A stretch of 64,000 nucleotides of DNA, from NCBI RefSeq assembly GCF_038502225.1, contig NC_091355.1:14026041-14090040 (forward strand), given 5' to 3'. The DNA comes from Cherax quadricarinatus (Eukaryota > Arthropoda > Malacostraca > Decapoda > Parastacidae). The stretch's first letter is position 1; each line of letters starts with the position of its first letter. The notes beneath the pieces were generated by a model, which made no database searches, was not told the origin of the DNA, and saw only the letters and a program-made list of their open reading frames with translations. This document shows, piece by piece, positions 50,401 to 56,196 of this stretch. The position numbers were made by a program, and so were the translations under genes.

Positions 50401-53400
50401 ATACAGAGCAAAATCAGAAGAATCCAGAACGATTTTATGGGCACATAAGATTTTGTTCGATTAAGCCCATAGGGTTAGCCACCCTGCATAATCCAAGAAA
50501 GTCAGTGCGTCATAGACGACTGTCTCTCCTTATTTTCACTGTGGTCCTTTAATCGTGTCATCCAGGATGCTACCCACAGCAGTCGACTAACACCCAGACA
50601 CCTGCTTACTGCTAGGGGAAGTGGGCAAGCATGTGTAAGGAAACATACCAAATGATCCCAACCAGGGATCGAGCCACGGACATTCAGCAAGTGACCTGAA
50701 TGTGTTGCCAACCGAGACATGGGACACTGCTTCAACTCCGCATGAGTAAGTGGCTTCTGTGGTATTGCAACGTTCCTACTGCATCTCCACTTTCATCTTC
50801 ATCGACGTCTTCAAAGCTAATTTTTTTTATCAAGGTTCATTATCCCTTTGCATATCTTGTATTCTCTTGGTATCCATGGATTTTTTTTTGACTTAATCAG
50901 ACCTCAGAAATTTAAACACACCATTAACTGTGGCCATCGTTAGTTTACCCTCAGATTTATTGCTATTTAAGATGGTGGTCATTATCTTACATTGGCTTTG
51001 CTGAACTTGTGAATTGTTGGCTGGTTCTGACCCTGAGTGTCTCTGATAAATTTGGAGACGGTTCTTAAATAATATGTCTTTGTTGTAGCTACTGTAACAC
51101 TTTTATTCATTGGCTGATTTGAAAAAAAGTGTTTCTGGAAGAAATCAAACTCCAACATGGGCAAGTCATTCATTAAATTGGGATTCCATGACAATTACGC
51201 TCAATGCCTAGTGATTATTGCTGCTTTCCGTGCAGTATTTCTCAATATTTGATAAAAAAGATAACAGTTAATCTAGTGACTTATCCATATTTACCACTCT
51301 CTATTTTAGAGCACCGATGCATTAGAGCGTATAGGAAGATTTTTCGTAATTTTTTTCTTTTCCCTTGGTGTTTCAGAGTGCTACATAAACATAGGCTAAA
51401 CCTTGAAATTTCCTGTAACATTCAATCAAAGAATAAGAATGAAATGGTTCTTGTATCTCCTAAACCCTCAACAGATAAGAAAGTTCTTGATGCCGTCCAC
51501 ATACAGTACGTTCCAACTGTATTAACAATGAACACTTGCTGACTCAACCTGTAAAACTTTACCCCCTTTGTAATGCCTCTTTAATCTTTACCACTTTTAA
51601 TCTTCATACCTTCAAACAAATTCCTGCACAACCGAGCAGCTAAGAGGTGCGTTTTATTGGATTTAGTCCTCAAGCCAAACATTGAAAAGCCTTTCCGTGT
51701 CTTCCATTGAGTTACGTACCAAGAGTGCAGGTCTAAGGAGCAGTGACAGGATTCACACGCCTGGCACTTTCCGTCAAGGTTTCATGTTAAGTATAAACAG
51801 TAATACGGGGTTGGACTAACAGTTTTATCAGTCACATCTAGTTTCTCTTCACCATAAATCGATCATATAACAGTCATATTATTATGTTTGGAAATTCAAT
51901 GACTGGGGTATAACTTATTTAGAGCACTGAAGTAGGGGTAACAATAACACCTTGCAGTTTAACTTACAAACCAATGATGAAATAACCTAGTCTACTTAAC
52001 TCATTACTCTGCTCTTTCAAATGTCTTGGTATCAGGAGCCCATCTGACATTTTGCCATTGTATGGATATATTTCCCAATGTGCTCGTTGATTTTACTTTT
52101 CAAGGTGAAGTCTCTTGAATTCACGTTAAACAAAATTTCGCTAAGCGTATAATGACTATATATACACAGCTACACGGTATTAATGATGACATGTACTCTT
52201 TTTTTTTGGCTACTAATACCTTTAGTTATACACAAAATTATTGAATCTGCTGGATGTTTATTTCAGGTACAAGAGATGGATGCAGCTGGGCTGATTGAAC
52301 GTAACTTTGATCGCCCTCCTATCAAGGACACTGTAACCGTTCCTGATGGTGGATACACTATCGTACGGTTCATTGCTTCCAACCCAGGTAAAGTGTTTAA
52401 ATGTTGTACACTATACATGAAATGCTGTTGTATTTTATTGTGACTTCCAACCTAGTAAACTTAATCATTTAATTAACACACAATTTAGGCACTGTTATCG
52501 TCATTAATTCATACAATGCAGAGATTGCTTCAGATTCAAATGCGAACGATGATAAAACAAAGTAATAGAAGAAAATGAAAGAAAAATGAATGCCAAACTG
52601 GGTAGATGTAGAGACAGTCATATTACCCTCAAAGAATATACTAATAGGGTGTTCTCAAAAGAAAAAAAATGGACAATGATTAGCAGTGCTTGTTAAGAGT
52701 CTTTGATAAGGGTTAGTAAGTAATGACCAGCTATACTGCCTTCCACTTCCCAGATTATGTATGATCCATTAGATTTTACACTCCACAAAGAACGTAGTAG
52801 TAATGCTCTACTGATGTTAGCAAGAACCATATACATTTATTCATGTGATAAAGCCAAACTGCAGAAATAGAAATCTCCATTTAGATGACATGTCAGCTGT
52901 ACAACAGCCTTTTCAAGTAAACAAAATACATCTGGGAAAAGGACTAGTGTAACCCTTGCTATCTTGAGTAGTGTTGGTCATGTGATAGTTTCTAGTGATT
53001 TATACAGACAAGAGCGAGAAGTTAATGCGGTGGTAGTAAGTCAACTCTTGAAGGTTATGTTGAAAATGGTATAAAATACCGACAAGTTGATGAGTAAGAC
53101 AAGAGTTGGGGATATTTATTATTGAAAAGTTTCTTCTACACGGTAGACATCAGACTGGAGAGGAATTCAGCGCCATGGAGCTGAACTCTTCTCCAGGCTG
53201 AGGGACTGACCATCTGCAACCATTTCTACAAGGCTGATAGTCTGATTACATCTTTCAACCTATACTCTGTATTTGACTGAATAATCCTGCTTTGTAGGCG
53301 AAACGTTTAAAAAATAACGATACCCAGCTTAACGGTTGGTCTCCAAGATAGGCTTAGTTCTTCAACTGTTTTGTAATGATTTGGCCAAGCGGAAACTTTC

Positions 53401-56196
53401 CAGGTTTTACATGATAGTGTCAGAAGTTGTAATTAGAGCAGTTTCTAAGTATTTTCTTTTGAATTCGCCGCTTGCCCTAATACCTTGTCTTTGGACCATT
53501 TCATTAAATGGTTTTGAGAGTTTGTGTTGACCGCACTGTTCAAGTCTGTTCTAATGACATCCATATTTTTCTTTTTTCCTCCCCATTTTTCTTGTCCTGG
53601 CTCTTGTGTACAGTTTCTCTTGCCTCCGCTCTGGGATGATGGGGGTATCTCCATAAAAATTCCATTTCTCATTTGAATGGGATAGGCTATCCTGAGGATG
53701 GCAATTCCCAAGTGATAGTAACTCCAGCTATGCTGGAAGGAAATCTTTGAAGCTGCAGTAGCTGATGAACCTTTGTTGAAATACTTAACGATAGCCTCAT
53801 CCCACTGAATCCTCTAAGCTCAGGCTGATAGGTTTCCACATCTTGTATAAGCACCATCCTGTGTGATGGAATATGACAGGGAAATATAGCTTTTGTTTCT
53901 ACTATGTAGTTATCATATCAAATTTGGATACATTAGCACACTGCTAATGTATCCAATTTTTTTTAATAAAATTAAAAAAAAAGTGATGTAAATTGTTTAG
54001 AAAACCGACAATTTGAAGAATAAGACACTTTTGCAACATTTAGGAATCTTTATTGTGGAAACTTCGCCAACCAGCGGCTTCCTCAGTCCAATACAGAGAA
54101 GAACGATAAAAGATAAGAAGTTTGAGATAATTAGTCCTTTAGCCTGAAGTCGATGTGTTCAGTCGATCAGTTTTGAGAAAATTACAGTATATACACGGAG
54201 CAGTGACTTATATACTACAAACAGGTAAGTTGAAGCATCAGGAAACGGAGTTACCAGTGGAAAAATCCACTAGTGTAAGTAGGTCATGCCTATCGTTTAG
54301 TTAATGTGATTATAGAATCTGATCTGCGAGAAAAGTCACAGATCAGGTCTGTGGTGAAATATTTACGTCAGTTAGGTCCTCTGTGAAGGTGACAGTTGTA
54401 AAGGAATATTCCTAGGCGAGTGCTAAATCCGTATAGGTCACAGCAAATAAGAATTAAGAGGTAATCTGGCATCAAAACTTCCGCTTGACAGTTCCTGGTC
54501 GCCTTGGATGTATCGAAGTACAAGTACTTTTTTGCCTCTTAAGGGTGTTGAGTTACAGCTGCTGGTTCGATTAAGAGTTTTGAGCTACGATTCCGTGGCT
54601 TCTTGATGGTATTGTTTTACAGCTCAGGGGCTTCTAGAGGATATTGATCTACAGCTCAAAGTATGTAAGTCACAAAGCAGCCAAAATACATTTAATATTT
54701 TTTTTATATTCACGCGAAAGTGCCAAACCCAAACAGGTTTTACCTCCTGGGGCACTGAATTTTGTTCGAACATTTCTTTCATCTTACTGTCCTCGGCCCC
54801 TTTTCAGTCTGGGAGGCTGCGACTTCTGCTTCGGTTGGCAATGCCTCTTCCATGGTCTCTCCGTCTCGTAAGTCAGACATAGTTTTCTGAAGATTTTTTT
54901 TTCATGGTCGTCTTGCCGCCAGACTTTTGTCATTCATCATTCATTCGTCTACGCCTTTGAGTCTCCTGTTTGCTTTCCAGTTTGAGGGCTTTGCATTTGC
55001 AAGGGCGAAGTTAATGATCCATATCATCGTAGTCTCATCTCTGGGCGAAGTTAATGATTGCATCATCATCGTAGTCTTATCTCTGGGCGAAGTTAATGAT
55101 CTACATCATCAACGTAGCCTCATCGTTAGTGAGGGTCCATCTGGTGTTTCTTCCGGAGCCTCCCGTGCAGGAGAGGTGTACTAGCCTCCTCTAAGCTCCA
55201 TGGCCTATCACCACTTGAGAGAACGCCTAACCTGGTCTCGCACTCGAGATATAAGGGGCGTGGATTCGTCCCTGGCTTAGGAGGCCTAAGTTTTCTGATT
55301 CTCATCCTGGAAGACATGTTTTACTCTATCCGGGAAAATATTCCTCTGTTTCTGCTCTGACACAATTAATTTAATCCCTGTACTATTTTCCCATTCAGAA
55401 TTTCCTACACTTTTTACAATATTGAATATTTTCACAGCTTATGTCTGCAAACCAGACATAAGTTGTGAAAATATTCAATTTTCCGTGTTCAGCATATTGA
55501 TACTGCATATATTACAGTGTGTCTACACCTGACCCATCCAGTTTATAACCCAGTCCAACAATTTTTATTATGAAAATTGGTATGGTGATACCGACAAGAT
55601 ATGGGAAAAGACACTGATGTACAGTTCAGGAAACGTTTCGCCACTTGTAGTTTCTTCAGAAATCACACGTGGCGAAACATTTCCTCTAATACATATCTTA
55701 AATTGTGCGTGTCTTTCCAAATTTTTAGTATGACAAGACAAGCGGCGAACACACCAGTGCTAACTTCCTTCTACGTTATAACTTTCTCCTATTTTCTTTA
55801 TCCTCAGGTTACTGGCTGTTTCACTGCCACATCAGCTTTCACATTGAAGTTGGCATGGGACTTGTGTTCCACGTGGGGGACCAGAGTATGCTTCCTCCAG
55901 TGCCCAAAAACTTTCCCCGTTGTGGCCACTGGACCCCGGACCCCGACCCAAATTTTAAGTCGAACCTCGTCAAGTACTACAAGACACTAAATGAGGGAAA
56001 AATTAGTGTCAACCTGGACCTCCTTCCCACTGATAATGACACACATCCAGGACCCAGTTACTCCACACCCACACATAAGACTCCTCACCATTCTTCAACG
56101 AACTCAGTACCTGGACAAACCAGTGACTCAAGTCGAAATAACTTAGTTGCTTCGTGTCTAATCATTTTGATGATTTATATGAATGTTTCTATGTAA
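19748..56196 (+). CDS. Laccase-type multicopper oxidase gene (14 exons, 5' partial)
   Basis: Joined exons give about 698 residues, close to insect laccases (around 700). Laccases oxidise diphenols to quinones at a type 1 copper and reduce O2 to water at a trinuclear copper site; in arthropods they are secreted and best known from cuticle tanning. Seen: N-terminal Cys-rich segment (HPCTREC, residues 18-24), HWHG (109-112), HSH (153-155), HPFHLHG (504-510), [12 protein letters not shown] (575-586). All ten ligand His, the type 1 Cys (576) and an axial Met (586) are present. Every intron is GT-AG and phases agree at all 13 junctions. Sites for N-glycosylation include NIT, NHT, NAS, NST, NAT, NTT and NDT. 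The tail (682-694, [13 protein letters not shown]) is hydrophobic after a Ser/Thr/Pro-rich linker, so a GPI anchor is possible. The Met/signal-peptide exon is not seen. Whether it is a laccase-1- or laccase-2-like paralogue is not settled. Confidence 0.95.
20200..21033. other. Intron between visible exons 1 and 2 (19861-21033)
   Basis: The first part (about 19938-20060) is a one-arm fragment of the 4744-5071 fold-back family. The rest shows no recognisable element. A frame at 20947-21261 is just exon 2 read through its flanks. Confidence 0.6.
21034..21180 (+). CDS. Laccase exon 2
   Basis: 49 codons, phase 0 at both ends, acceptor TTTTACAG and donor GTGAGT. Encodes [15 protein letters not shown], then a Cys-rich stretch with the glycosylation site NIT, and ends [14 protein letters not shown], the conserved start of cupredoxin domain 1 (the N-R-x-x-PGP motif of multicopper oxidases). 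Confidence 0.97.
21524..21660. mobile_element. Fold-back element in laccase intron
   Basis: AAACACTAGGACATATTT and GAAAACGTTTCGGTTCTGGG are mirrored by GGTCCCAGAACCAAAACGTT and AAATATGTCCTAGTGTTTGC. Arms are about 55 bp. Same family as 5885-6035. Confidence 0.9.
22185..23260 (+). mobile_element. 1.05-kb repeat, copy 1 (second laccase intron)
   Basis: Collinear with 36442-37535. Both begin TCTACAAGAAATTATAGTCA, contain GCGATTTTCGCGATTTTTTT and GGGCCGGCCGGCG(C/T)TCCCGGCC, and share ACAACCTTACGT and GTGAAAACACTTTGTCTTGT near the end. They differ by point changes and short indels. No open frame long enough for a transposase; class unknown. Confidence 0.88.
23547..23704 (+). CDS. Laccase exon 3 (HWHG copper motif)
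   Basis: 52 codons plus two bases. Acceptor CTCTTCAG, donor [22 protein letters not shown] leads to [10 protein letters not shown], which supplies one His to the type 2 and one to a type 3 copper, then [15 protein letters not shown], a strongly conserved laccase block. Confidence 0.97.
23892..23944 (+). CDS. Laccase exon 4 (HSH copper motif)
   Basis: A 53-bp exon after an intron of only 187 bp. Completes Arg 139 and encodes [17 protein letters not shown]; the two His of W-H-S-H are type 3 copper ligands. Acceptor CTCCTCAG, donor GTAAGT, ends in phase 1. Confidence 0.96.
24464..24756 (+). mobile_element. tRNA-derived SINE, near full length
   Basis: Head GGCCCGGTGGCTAAAGCTCC and GGGTTCGATTCCCGGCGGGT (B box); body GTTAGTCGACTGGTGTGGGT and GACAAGATTAAGGACCCC; tail ATCTTATCTTATCTTATC. 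Best-preserved copy of the family in the window, inserted in the laccase intron after exon 4 in the sense orientation. Confidence 0.92.
24985..25110 (-). mobile_element. SINE fragment, minus orientation
   Basis: GGGATGCGACCCACTTACTG, CTGCTAGGTAATTAGGGGCA and an inverted B-box-like GGGCTTGAACC; a decayed copy of the same SINE family. Confidence 0.55.
25182..25490 (+). mobile_element. tRNA-derived SINE, diverged copy
   Basis: CTCGGTTGATAAAGCACTCG (A-box side), TCGCTTCCCGGCTGGGGTGG, then GTTCACCTAACAGTAAGTAG, GTCGGTTGGTGTGGGTTGCA and GACAAGATTAAAGGACCCC. Same body as the 24464-24756 copy but with a different head and degraded tail. Confidence 0.85.
25540..25695 (+). mobile_element. Dispersed repeat, GAAACGTTTCGCC type (single arm)
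   Basis: CACATGTGCAACACTTGGGT, GGAAACGTTTCGCCACACAG, TGGCTTCATCAGTCCATACA and GAGGTAATCAGTCCCTCAGC match one arm of the fold-back at 11145-11565 and the copies near 54005 and 63240. Confidence 0.75.
25696..27255 (+). mobile_element. 5'-truncated LINE with degenerate reverse transcriptase
   Basis: Reads [12 protein letters not shown] then [19 protein letters not shown] and HGFRAGRSC (RT blocks), breaks frame near 25978, and resumes as [16 protein letters not shown] (the catalytic DD) and [10 protein letters not shown] stop falls at 26731-26733, and after a frame change the C-terminal part [31 protein letters not shown] and [16 protein letters not shown] follows. Frameshifts and stops show it is dead. 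It belongs to the CR1/Jockey group of non-LTR elements by overall RT style; the exact clade is uncertain. The 3' end reads GGAACTCTCTCCAGGTAAAC. Confidence 0.9.
27256..27594. other. Intronic stretch between two LINE copies
   Basis: No recognisable gene or repeat; short open frames on both strands without domains. Confidence 0.4.
27595..27935 (+). mobile_element. LINE 3'-end fragment with internal duplication
   Basis: Same family as the LINE just upstream: CATAAGGGGGATTGCCAATA, ACCGGGCTGTGGTTCGTACG, GCCTGGTTGATCA and GGGGGCGTTGACCCCCG. A roughly 46-bp piece containing GCGCCACGAATACATTGAGA is duplicated in tandem at 27630-27710. A (CA)n run follows at 27947-27977. Confidence 0.82.
28079..28248 (+). 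CDS. Laccase exon 5
   Basis: Two bases plus 56 codons, phase 0 end, donor [25 protein letters not shown] is the conserved end of cupredoxin domain 1; [13 protein letters not shown] begins domain 2. The acceptor TTATTTAG is weak in pyrimidines but the frame and homology fix it. Confidence 0.96.
28262..28350. repeat. Two-copy direct repeat (about 46 bp) just after exon 5
   Basis: ATAATCTCAGCAGGTGCTAA then CTCTGATCTTCA is repeated as ATAGTCTCAGCAGGTGCTAA. It starts about 30 bases into the intron. Confidence 0.85.
28540..28690. repeat. About 24-bp minisatellite, 6 copies
   Basis: Units of CTTGGTTCTGGCCAGCACCC with variants (TTCTAGCC, TTCAGGCC) in the intron between exons 5 and 6. Confidence 0.88.
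28899..29009 (+). CDS. Laccase exon 6
   Basis: 37 codons, phase 0 both ends. Acceptor ATCACACAG (the only upstream AG giving phase 0 without a stop), donor [22 protein letters not shown] carries the conserved L-(V/I)-NG-(K/R)-G motif of domain 2; EFIVKP ends the exon. Confidence 0.95.
29588..29626. repeat. Perfect 17-bp-stem palindrome
   Basis: AAGTATCCGGGATTAAC, loop TTCGT, then GTTAATCCCGGATACTT. Function unknown; probably a tiny fold-back remnant. Confidence 0.9.
29640..29990 (+). mobile_element. Reverse transcriptase fragment of a second LINE family
   Basis: [21 protein letters not shown] contains the FADD catalytic motif of a non-LTR RT, followed by [14 protein letters not shown] and, later, an [21 protein letters not shown] thumb segment. 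Stops and frame changes occur every few dozen codons. Different in sequence from the other LINEs here. Clade not assigned. Confidence 0.72.
29991..31369. other. Intron 6 remainder
   Basis: No gene or clear element. Short TA run at 30051-30063. Bases 31195-31365 (TTCTTCCTCCGTAAGCCATG, GTAAGAGGCGACTAAAATGC, GGGCCACCCTGCCTCGGTGG) resemble an interspersed repeat leading into the TA tract; no second full copy is visible here. Confidence 0.45.
31370..31430. repeat. (TA)n microsatellite
   Basis: TA dinucleotide run with one TTTT interruption. Confidence 0.95.
31824..31947 (+). CDS. Laccase exon 7 (3' end duplicated into a minisatellite)
   Basis: 41 codons plus one base, acceptor TTTCGACAG, donor GTTAGT at 31948. 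[17 protein letters not shown] and [22 protein letters not shown] match domain 2 of laccases (R-x-R-F-R motif; NHT glycosylation site). The last 27 bases of the exon plus the donor form the first unit of the tandem array that follows. Reading past the donor gives an immediate TAG. Confidence 0.96.
31921..32290 (+). repeat. 53-bp minisatellite born from an exon-intron junction, 7 copies
   Basis: The first unit contains the end of laccase exon 7 (GGTAGCCCCATCCAGCCTGT, then GGAAG) and its donor. Copies follow every 53 bp, with donor-like GT dinucleotides at 31948, 32001, 32054, 32107, 32160, 32213 and 32266. The words are GTTAGT in units 1, 2, 6 and 7 and GTTAAT in units 3-5. Confidence 0.95.
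32400..32610 (+). mobile_element. Dispersed repeat, probable LINE/SINE 3' end
   Basis: GACATGGACCTGCTCCGCAT, GGGTCAGTAGGCCTGTTACA and TTCTTTCTTATGTTCTTATG; the middle word recurs at about 63735-63775 (GCATGGGCCAGTAGGCCTGT). Assignment to a class is a guess. Confidence 0.5.
32937..33625. mobile_element. MITE-like element with inverted ends and TA-rich core
   Basis: Left end AATGTTGTGCCGAATAGGTA, right end TTAATTATTCGGCACGACAT, i.e. inverted ends built on GTCGTGCCGAATA. Inside are a (TA)n run (33037-33124), a shorter one (33299-33325) and GCCTTATTCGGCAAAAAGAG. It ends about 95 bp before exon 8. Confidence 0.75.
33718..33848 (+). CDS. Laccase exon 8
   Basis: Two bases plus 43 codons, phase 0 end, donor GTAAAT, strong acceptor [31 protein letters not shown] is the conserved G-E-R-(Y/W)-D block, followed by [15 protein letters not shown]; one NAS glycosylation site. 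Confidence 0.97.
33955..34760 (-). mobile_element. 5'-truncated LINE, minus orientation, long intact RT C-terminus
   Basis: The minus strand is open for about 234 codons: [70 protein letters not shown] and [16 protein letters not shown] to a stop after GPRGR. Nearly the same as the 25696-27255 and 45730-46830 copies, and better preserved than the first. The 3' end carries AGTTTACCTGG twice (33957-33979, read on +). The N-terminal RT blocks with the catalytic Asp are absent, so it cannot be active. Confidence 0.9.
34901..34922. repeat. (CA)n microsatellite
   Basis: Short CA run between two LINE fragments. Confidence 0.85.
34940..36441 (-). mobile_element. LINE of a different family: endonuclease end plus reverse transcriptase
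   Basis: From 36441 downward: [11 protein letters not shown] and a DHYP motif close an APE-type endonuclease domain. A basic linker follows ([25 protein letters not shown]), then the [14 protein letters not shown], a one-base frameshift near 35490, then [73 protein letters not shown] and SADDTTYVF. The usual FADD is SADD here, but the two Asp remain. Truncated at both ends. CR1/Jockey group by style. Its 5' side abuts the 1.05-kb repeat exactly. Confidence 0.92.
36442..37535 (+). mobile_element. 1.05-kb repeat, copy 2 (intron before exon 9)
   Basis: Collinear, same orientation as 22185-23260. The left boundary, TCTACAAGAAATTATAG, is shared and coincides with the broken end of the LINE at 34940-36441. 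Contains the GCGATTTTCGCGATTT / poly-T / GGCCGGCCGGCGTTCCCGGC block. Confidence 0.88.
37751..37837 (+). CDS. Laccase exon 9
   Basis: 29 codons, phase 0 both ends, acceptor TATTACAG, donor [21 protein letters not shown] and [10 protein letters not shown] correspond to the L-R-Y end of domain 2 and the linker to domain 3; NST glycosylation site. Confidence 0.94.
38158..38398 (-). mobile_element. LINE 3'-end fragment, minus orientation
   Basis: AGTTTACCTGGAGAGAGTTT, GCCCCCGCGGCCCGGTCTGT, CCAGGCCTCCTGGTGGATCA and GTATGCTGGGAGGCAGT; same family as 33955-34760. It is cut at its 5' side by a (GA)n run at 38399-38431. Confidence 0.88.
38576..38981. repeat. 29-bp minisatellite, 14 copies
   Basis: Exactly 14 units containing ACTACCACCCACAGGATGGG and TATGGTGTG, practically identical to one another. 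Each unit carries CCACCCACAG|G, a splice-acceptor-like word on the gene's strand. Confidence 0.96.
38982..40490. other. Intron 9 stretch, no gene recognised
   Basis: AT-rich. (ATTT)n microsatellite at 39690-39721. Bases 40340-40440 (CTAGACTGGAAAATTTCG, GCTGGCAGAACTGCTGACCT, GCAGAACATAATGAGAATC) look like a heavily decayed + strand piece of the LINE RT region around the S-R-L-E motif. Confidence 0.5.
40495..40640 (-). mobile_element. SINE tail fragment
   Basis: TAAGTAAATTTATTCAGGTA, TACACAATACAGTTACATAG, then CCTAGGATAACCCAAAAAAG and TTATTTCCATTGGGGTCCTT. The same arrangement starts the fragment at 50183-50290. Confidence 0.65.
40891..43476. repeat. 56-bp minisatellite, about 46 copies (intron 9)
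   Basis: Units contain AGCTCATGTGGTGACCAGGC, ATAGACATGGTAGACAGGGA and CCAGTCCTGCCTTCAT. Recurrent variants (GGCAGAGACATGG versus GGCATAGACATGG, GGGACTAGT versus GGGACCAGT, CACAGCTC versus CATAGCTC, CATGCGG) are intermixed in recurring combinations. One copy near 42875 is a partial insertion (GGAACCAGTAGACAGGGACT). Confidence 0.96.
43477..44497. other. End of intron 9
   Basis: No recognisable element. A frame at 44040-44273 sits after an AG but has no laccase similarity, and the exon 9 to exon 10 join is already complete without it. Confidence 0.6.
44498..44681 (+). CDS. Laccase exon 10
   Basis: 61 codons plus one base, acceptor CCCCCGTAG, donor [21 protein letters not shown] aligns with the L-N-P-L block that opens domain 3 in insect laccases; [12 protein letters not shown] and [13 protein letters not shown] follow. 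The join RQGL|QLNKLN is colinear with the family, so no exon is missing between 9 and 10. Confidence 0.94.
45440..45652 (+). CDS. Laccase exon 11
   Basis: Two bases, 70 codons, one base; acceptor CATCAACAG, donor [44 protein letters not shown] and [10 protein letters not shown] match domain 3 (the FCN ... C-x-C-x-H-V-L block). The acceptor was chosen because it alone keeps phase 1 and the open frame; GTGCCGCAG downstream would shift the frame. Confidence 0.95.
45730..46830 (-). mobile_element. 5'-truncated LINE, minus orientation
   Basis: The minus strand reads [56 protein letters not shown] and VLSRLEYCC. There is a stop at 46131-46133, then [19 protein letters not shown] and [17 protein letters not shown] with a second stop near 45897. 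Keeps the catalytic FADD. Diverged from the 25696 and 33955 copies ([18 protein letters not shown]), so it is probably an older or sister subfamily. Ends with repeated TTACCTGGAG words at 45732-45755. Confidence 0.92.
46831..48392. other. Rest of intron 11
   Basis: No gene recognised. A frame at 47671-47856 follows a TTTCAG but fits neither laccase nor any family I know. Otherwise AT-rich unique sequence. Confidence 0.5.
48393..48490 (+). CDS. Laccase exon 12 (HPFHLHG copper motif)
   Basis: Two bases plus 32 codons, phase 0 end, acceptor GTCTTGCCAG, donor [26 protein letters not shown] holds three copper-ligand His (types 1, 2 and 3). NTT glycosylation site follows. Confidence 0.98.
49331..49446. 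repeat. About 47-bp direct repeat, 2 copies
   Basis: CTCTGTAAGCGATAAGAAAA, GGCTTAAACCTAGTGGAAGA and TGGCCGACT occur at 49329 and again at 49399 in intron 12. Confidence 0.9.
49570..49700. repeat. Inverted repeat (28-bp arms)
   Basis: AATGAGAATCAATGACAGAA, AACAAGG is mirrored by CCTTGTTTTCTGTCATTGAT, TCTCATT, with about 65 bp between the arms. Small fold-back remnant in intron 12. Confidence 0.88.
49733..50012 (-). mobile_element. tRNA-derived SINE, minus orientation
   Basis: TTTTTAACCCCCTGAGGGTT, GTCAGTGCGTCATCGAGGGA, CAGTCGACTAACACCCAGGT, TAGGTGTAAGGAAATACGC and GGGATCGAACC (inverted B box). Same family as 17334-17632. Confidence 0.85.
50183..50290 (-). mobile_element. SINE tail fragment
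   Basis: AAATAAGTAAGTAAATTTAG, GTGCAGTAATCATGCATAG and TTAGGATAACCCTAAAAAAG; parallel to 40495-40640. Confidence 0.6.
50455..50730 (-). mobile_element. tRNA-derived SINE, diverged, minus orientation
   Basis: GGGTTAGCCACCCTGCATAA, GTCAGTGCGTCATAGACGAC, AGTCGACTAACACCCAGACA and GGGATCGAGCCACGGACATT. The head is degraded. Confidence 0.78.
50731..52266. other. Rest of intron 12
   Basis: Unique-looking sequence. Frames at 50982-51194 (-) and 51204-51542 (+) show no domain. No element recognised. Confidence 0.45.
52267..52387 (+). CDS. Laccase exon 13
   Basis: 40 codons plus one base, acceptor GTTTATTTCAG, donor [26 protein letters not shown] then [20 protein letters not shown] is the strongly conserved D-T-(I/V)-x-V-P-x-(G/N)-G-Y ... 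R-F-x-A-(N/S)-N-P block before the last copper motif. Confidence 0.97.
52388..53040. other. First part of intron 13
   Basis: No recognisable gene or element. Confidence 0.4.
53041..53330. mobile_element. Dispersed repeat of the GGCGAAACGTTT type
   Basis: AAAATACCGACAAGTTGATG, GTAGGCGAAACGTTTAAAAA and TAACGATACCCAGCTT; includes an internal short inverted repeat (AGAGGAATTCAGC / GCTGAACTCTTCTC). Related to 63240-63430, which also carries a TTTCGCCTACACAGTAGG segment. Confidence 0.65.
53924..53956. repeat. Perfect 15-bp-stem palindrome
   Basis: TTGGATACATTAGCA, loop CAC, TGCTAATGTATCCAA in intron 13. Confidence 0.92.
54005..54300. mobile_element. Dispersed repeat, single arm of the 11145-11565 type
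   Basis: CACTTTTGCAACATTTAGGA, CAGCGGCTTCCTCAGTCCAA, GAAGTCGATGTGTTCAGTCG and TATACACGGAGCAGTGACTT. The GTTTCG core is decayed. Confidence 0.7.
55005..55125. repeat. About 42-bp imperfect repeat, 3 copies
   Basis: GGGCGAAGTTAATGAT followed by CATCATCGTAGTCTCATCTC-like words, three times. Intron 13. Confidence 0.85.
55422..55478. repeat. Long near-perfect hairpin (26-bp stem)
   Basis: The left stem TTGAATATTTTCACAGCTTA + TGTCTG, loop CAAAC, and right stem CAGACATAAGTTGTGAAAAT + ATTCAA have one G/T position only. It lies in laccase intron 13, sense strand. Size is in the range of a miRNA precursor, but a fold-back remnant is at least as likely. Confidence 0.85.
55565..55710. mobile_element. 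Fold-back with GAAACGTTTCGCCAC core
   Basis: GGAAACGTTTCGCCACTTGT, TTCTTCAGAAATC, then ACGTGGCGAAACATTTCCTC, with AAGACAC / GTGTCTT-like ends outside. It ends about 95 bp before the last exon. Confidence 0.78.
55808..56196 (+). CDS. Laccase exon 14 (HCHxxxH, type 1 Cys, C-terminus, stop)
   Basis: Two bases, 128 codons and [23 protein letters not shown] gives the last three His, the type 1 Cys and the axial Met ten residues after it. [14 protein letters not shown] closes domain 3. A tail of about 70 residues follows, rich in Pro, Ser, Thr and His ([17 protein letters not shown]), with NDT glycosylation, then a hydrophobic end [13 protein letters not shown] and NVSM. The hydrophobic run right at the C-terminus is what a GPI-attachment signal looks like. 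Confidence 0.97.
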
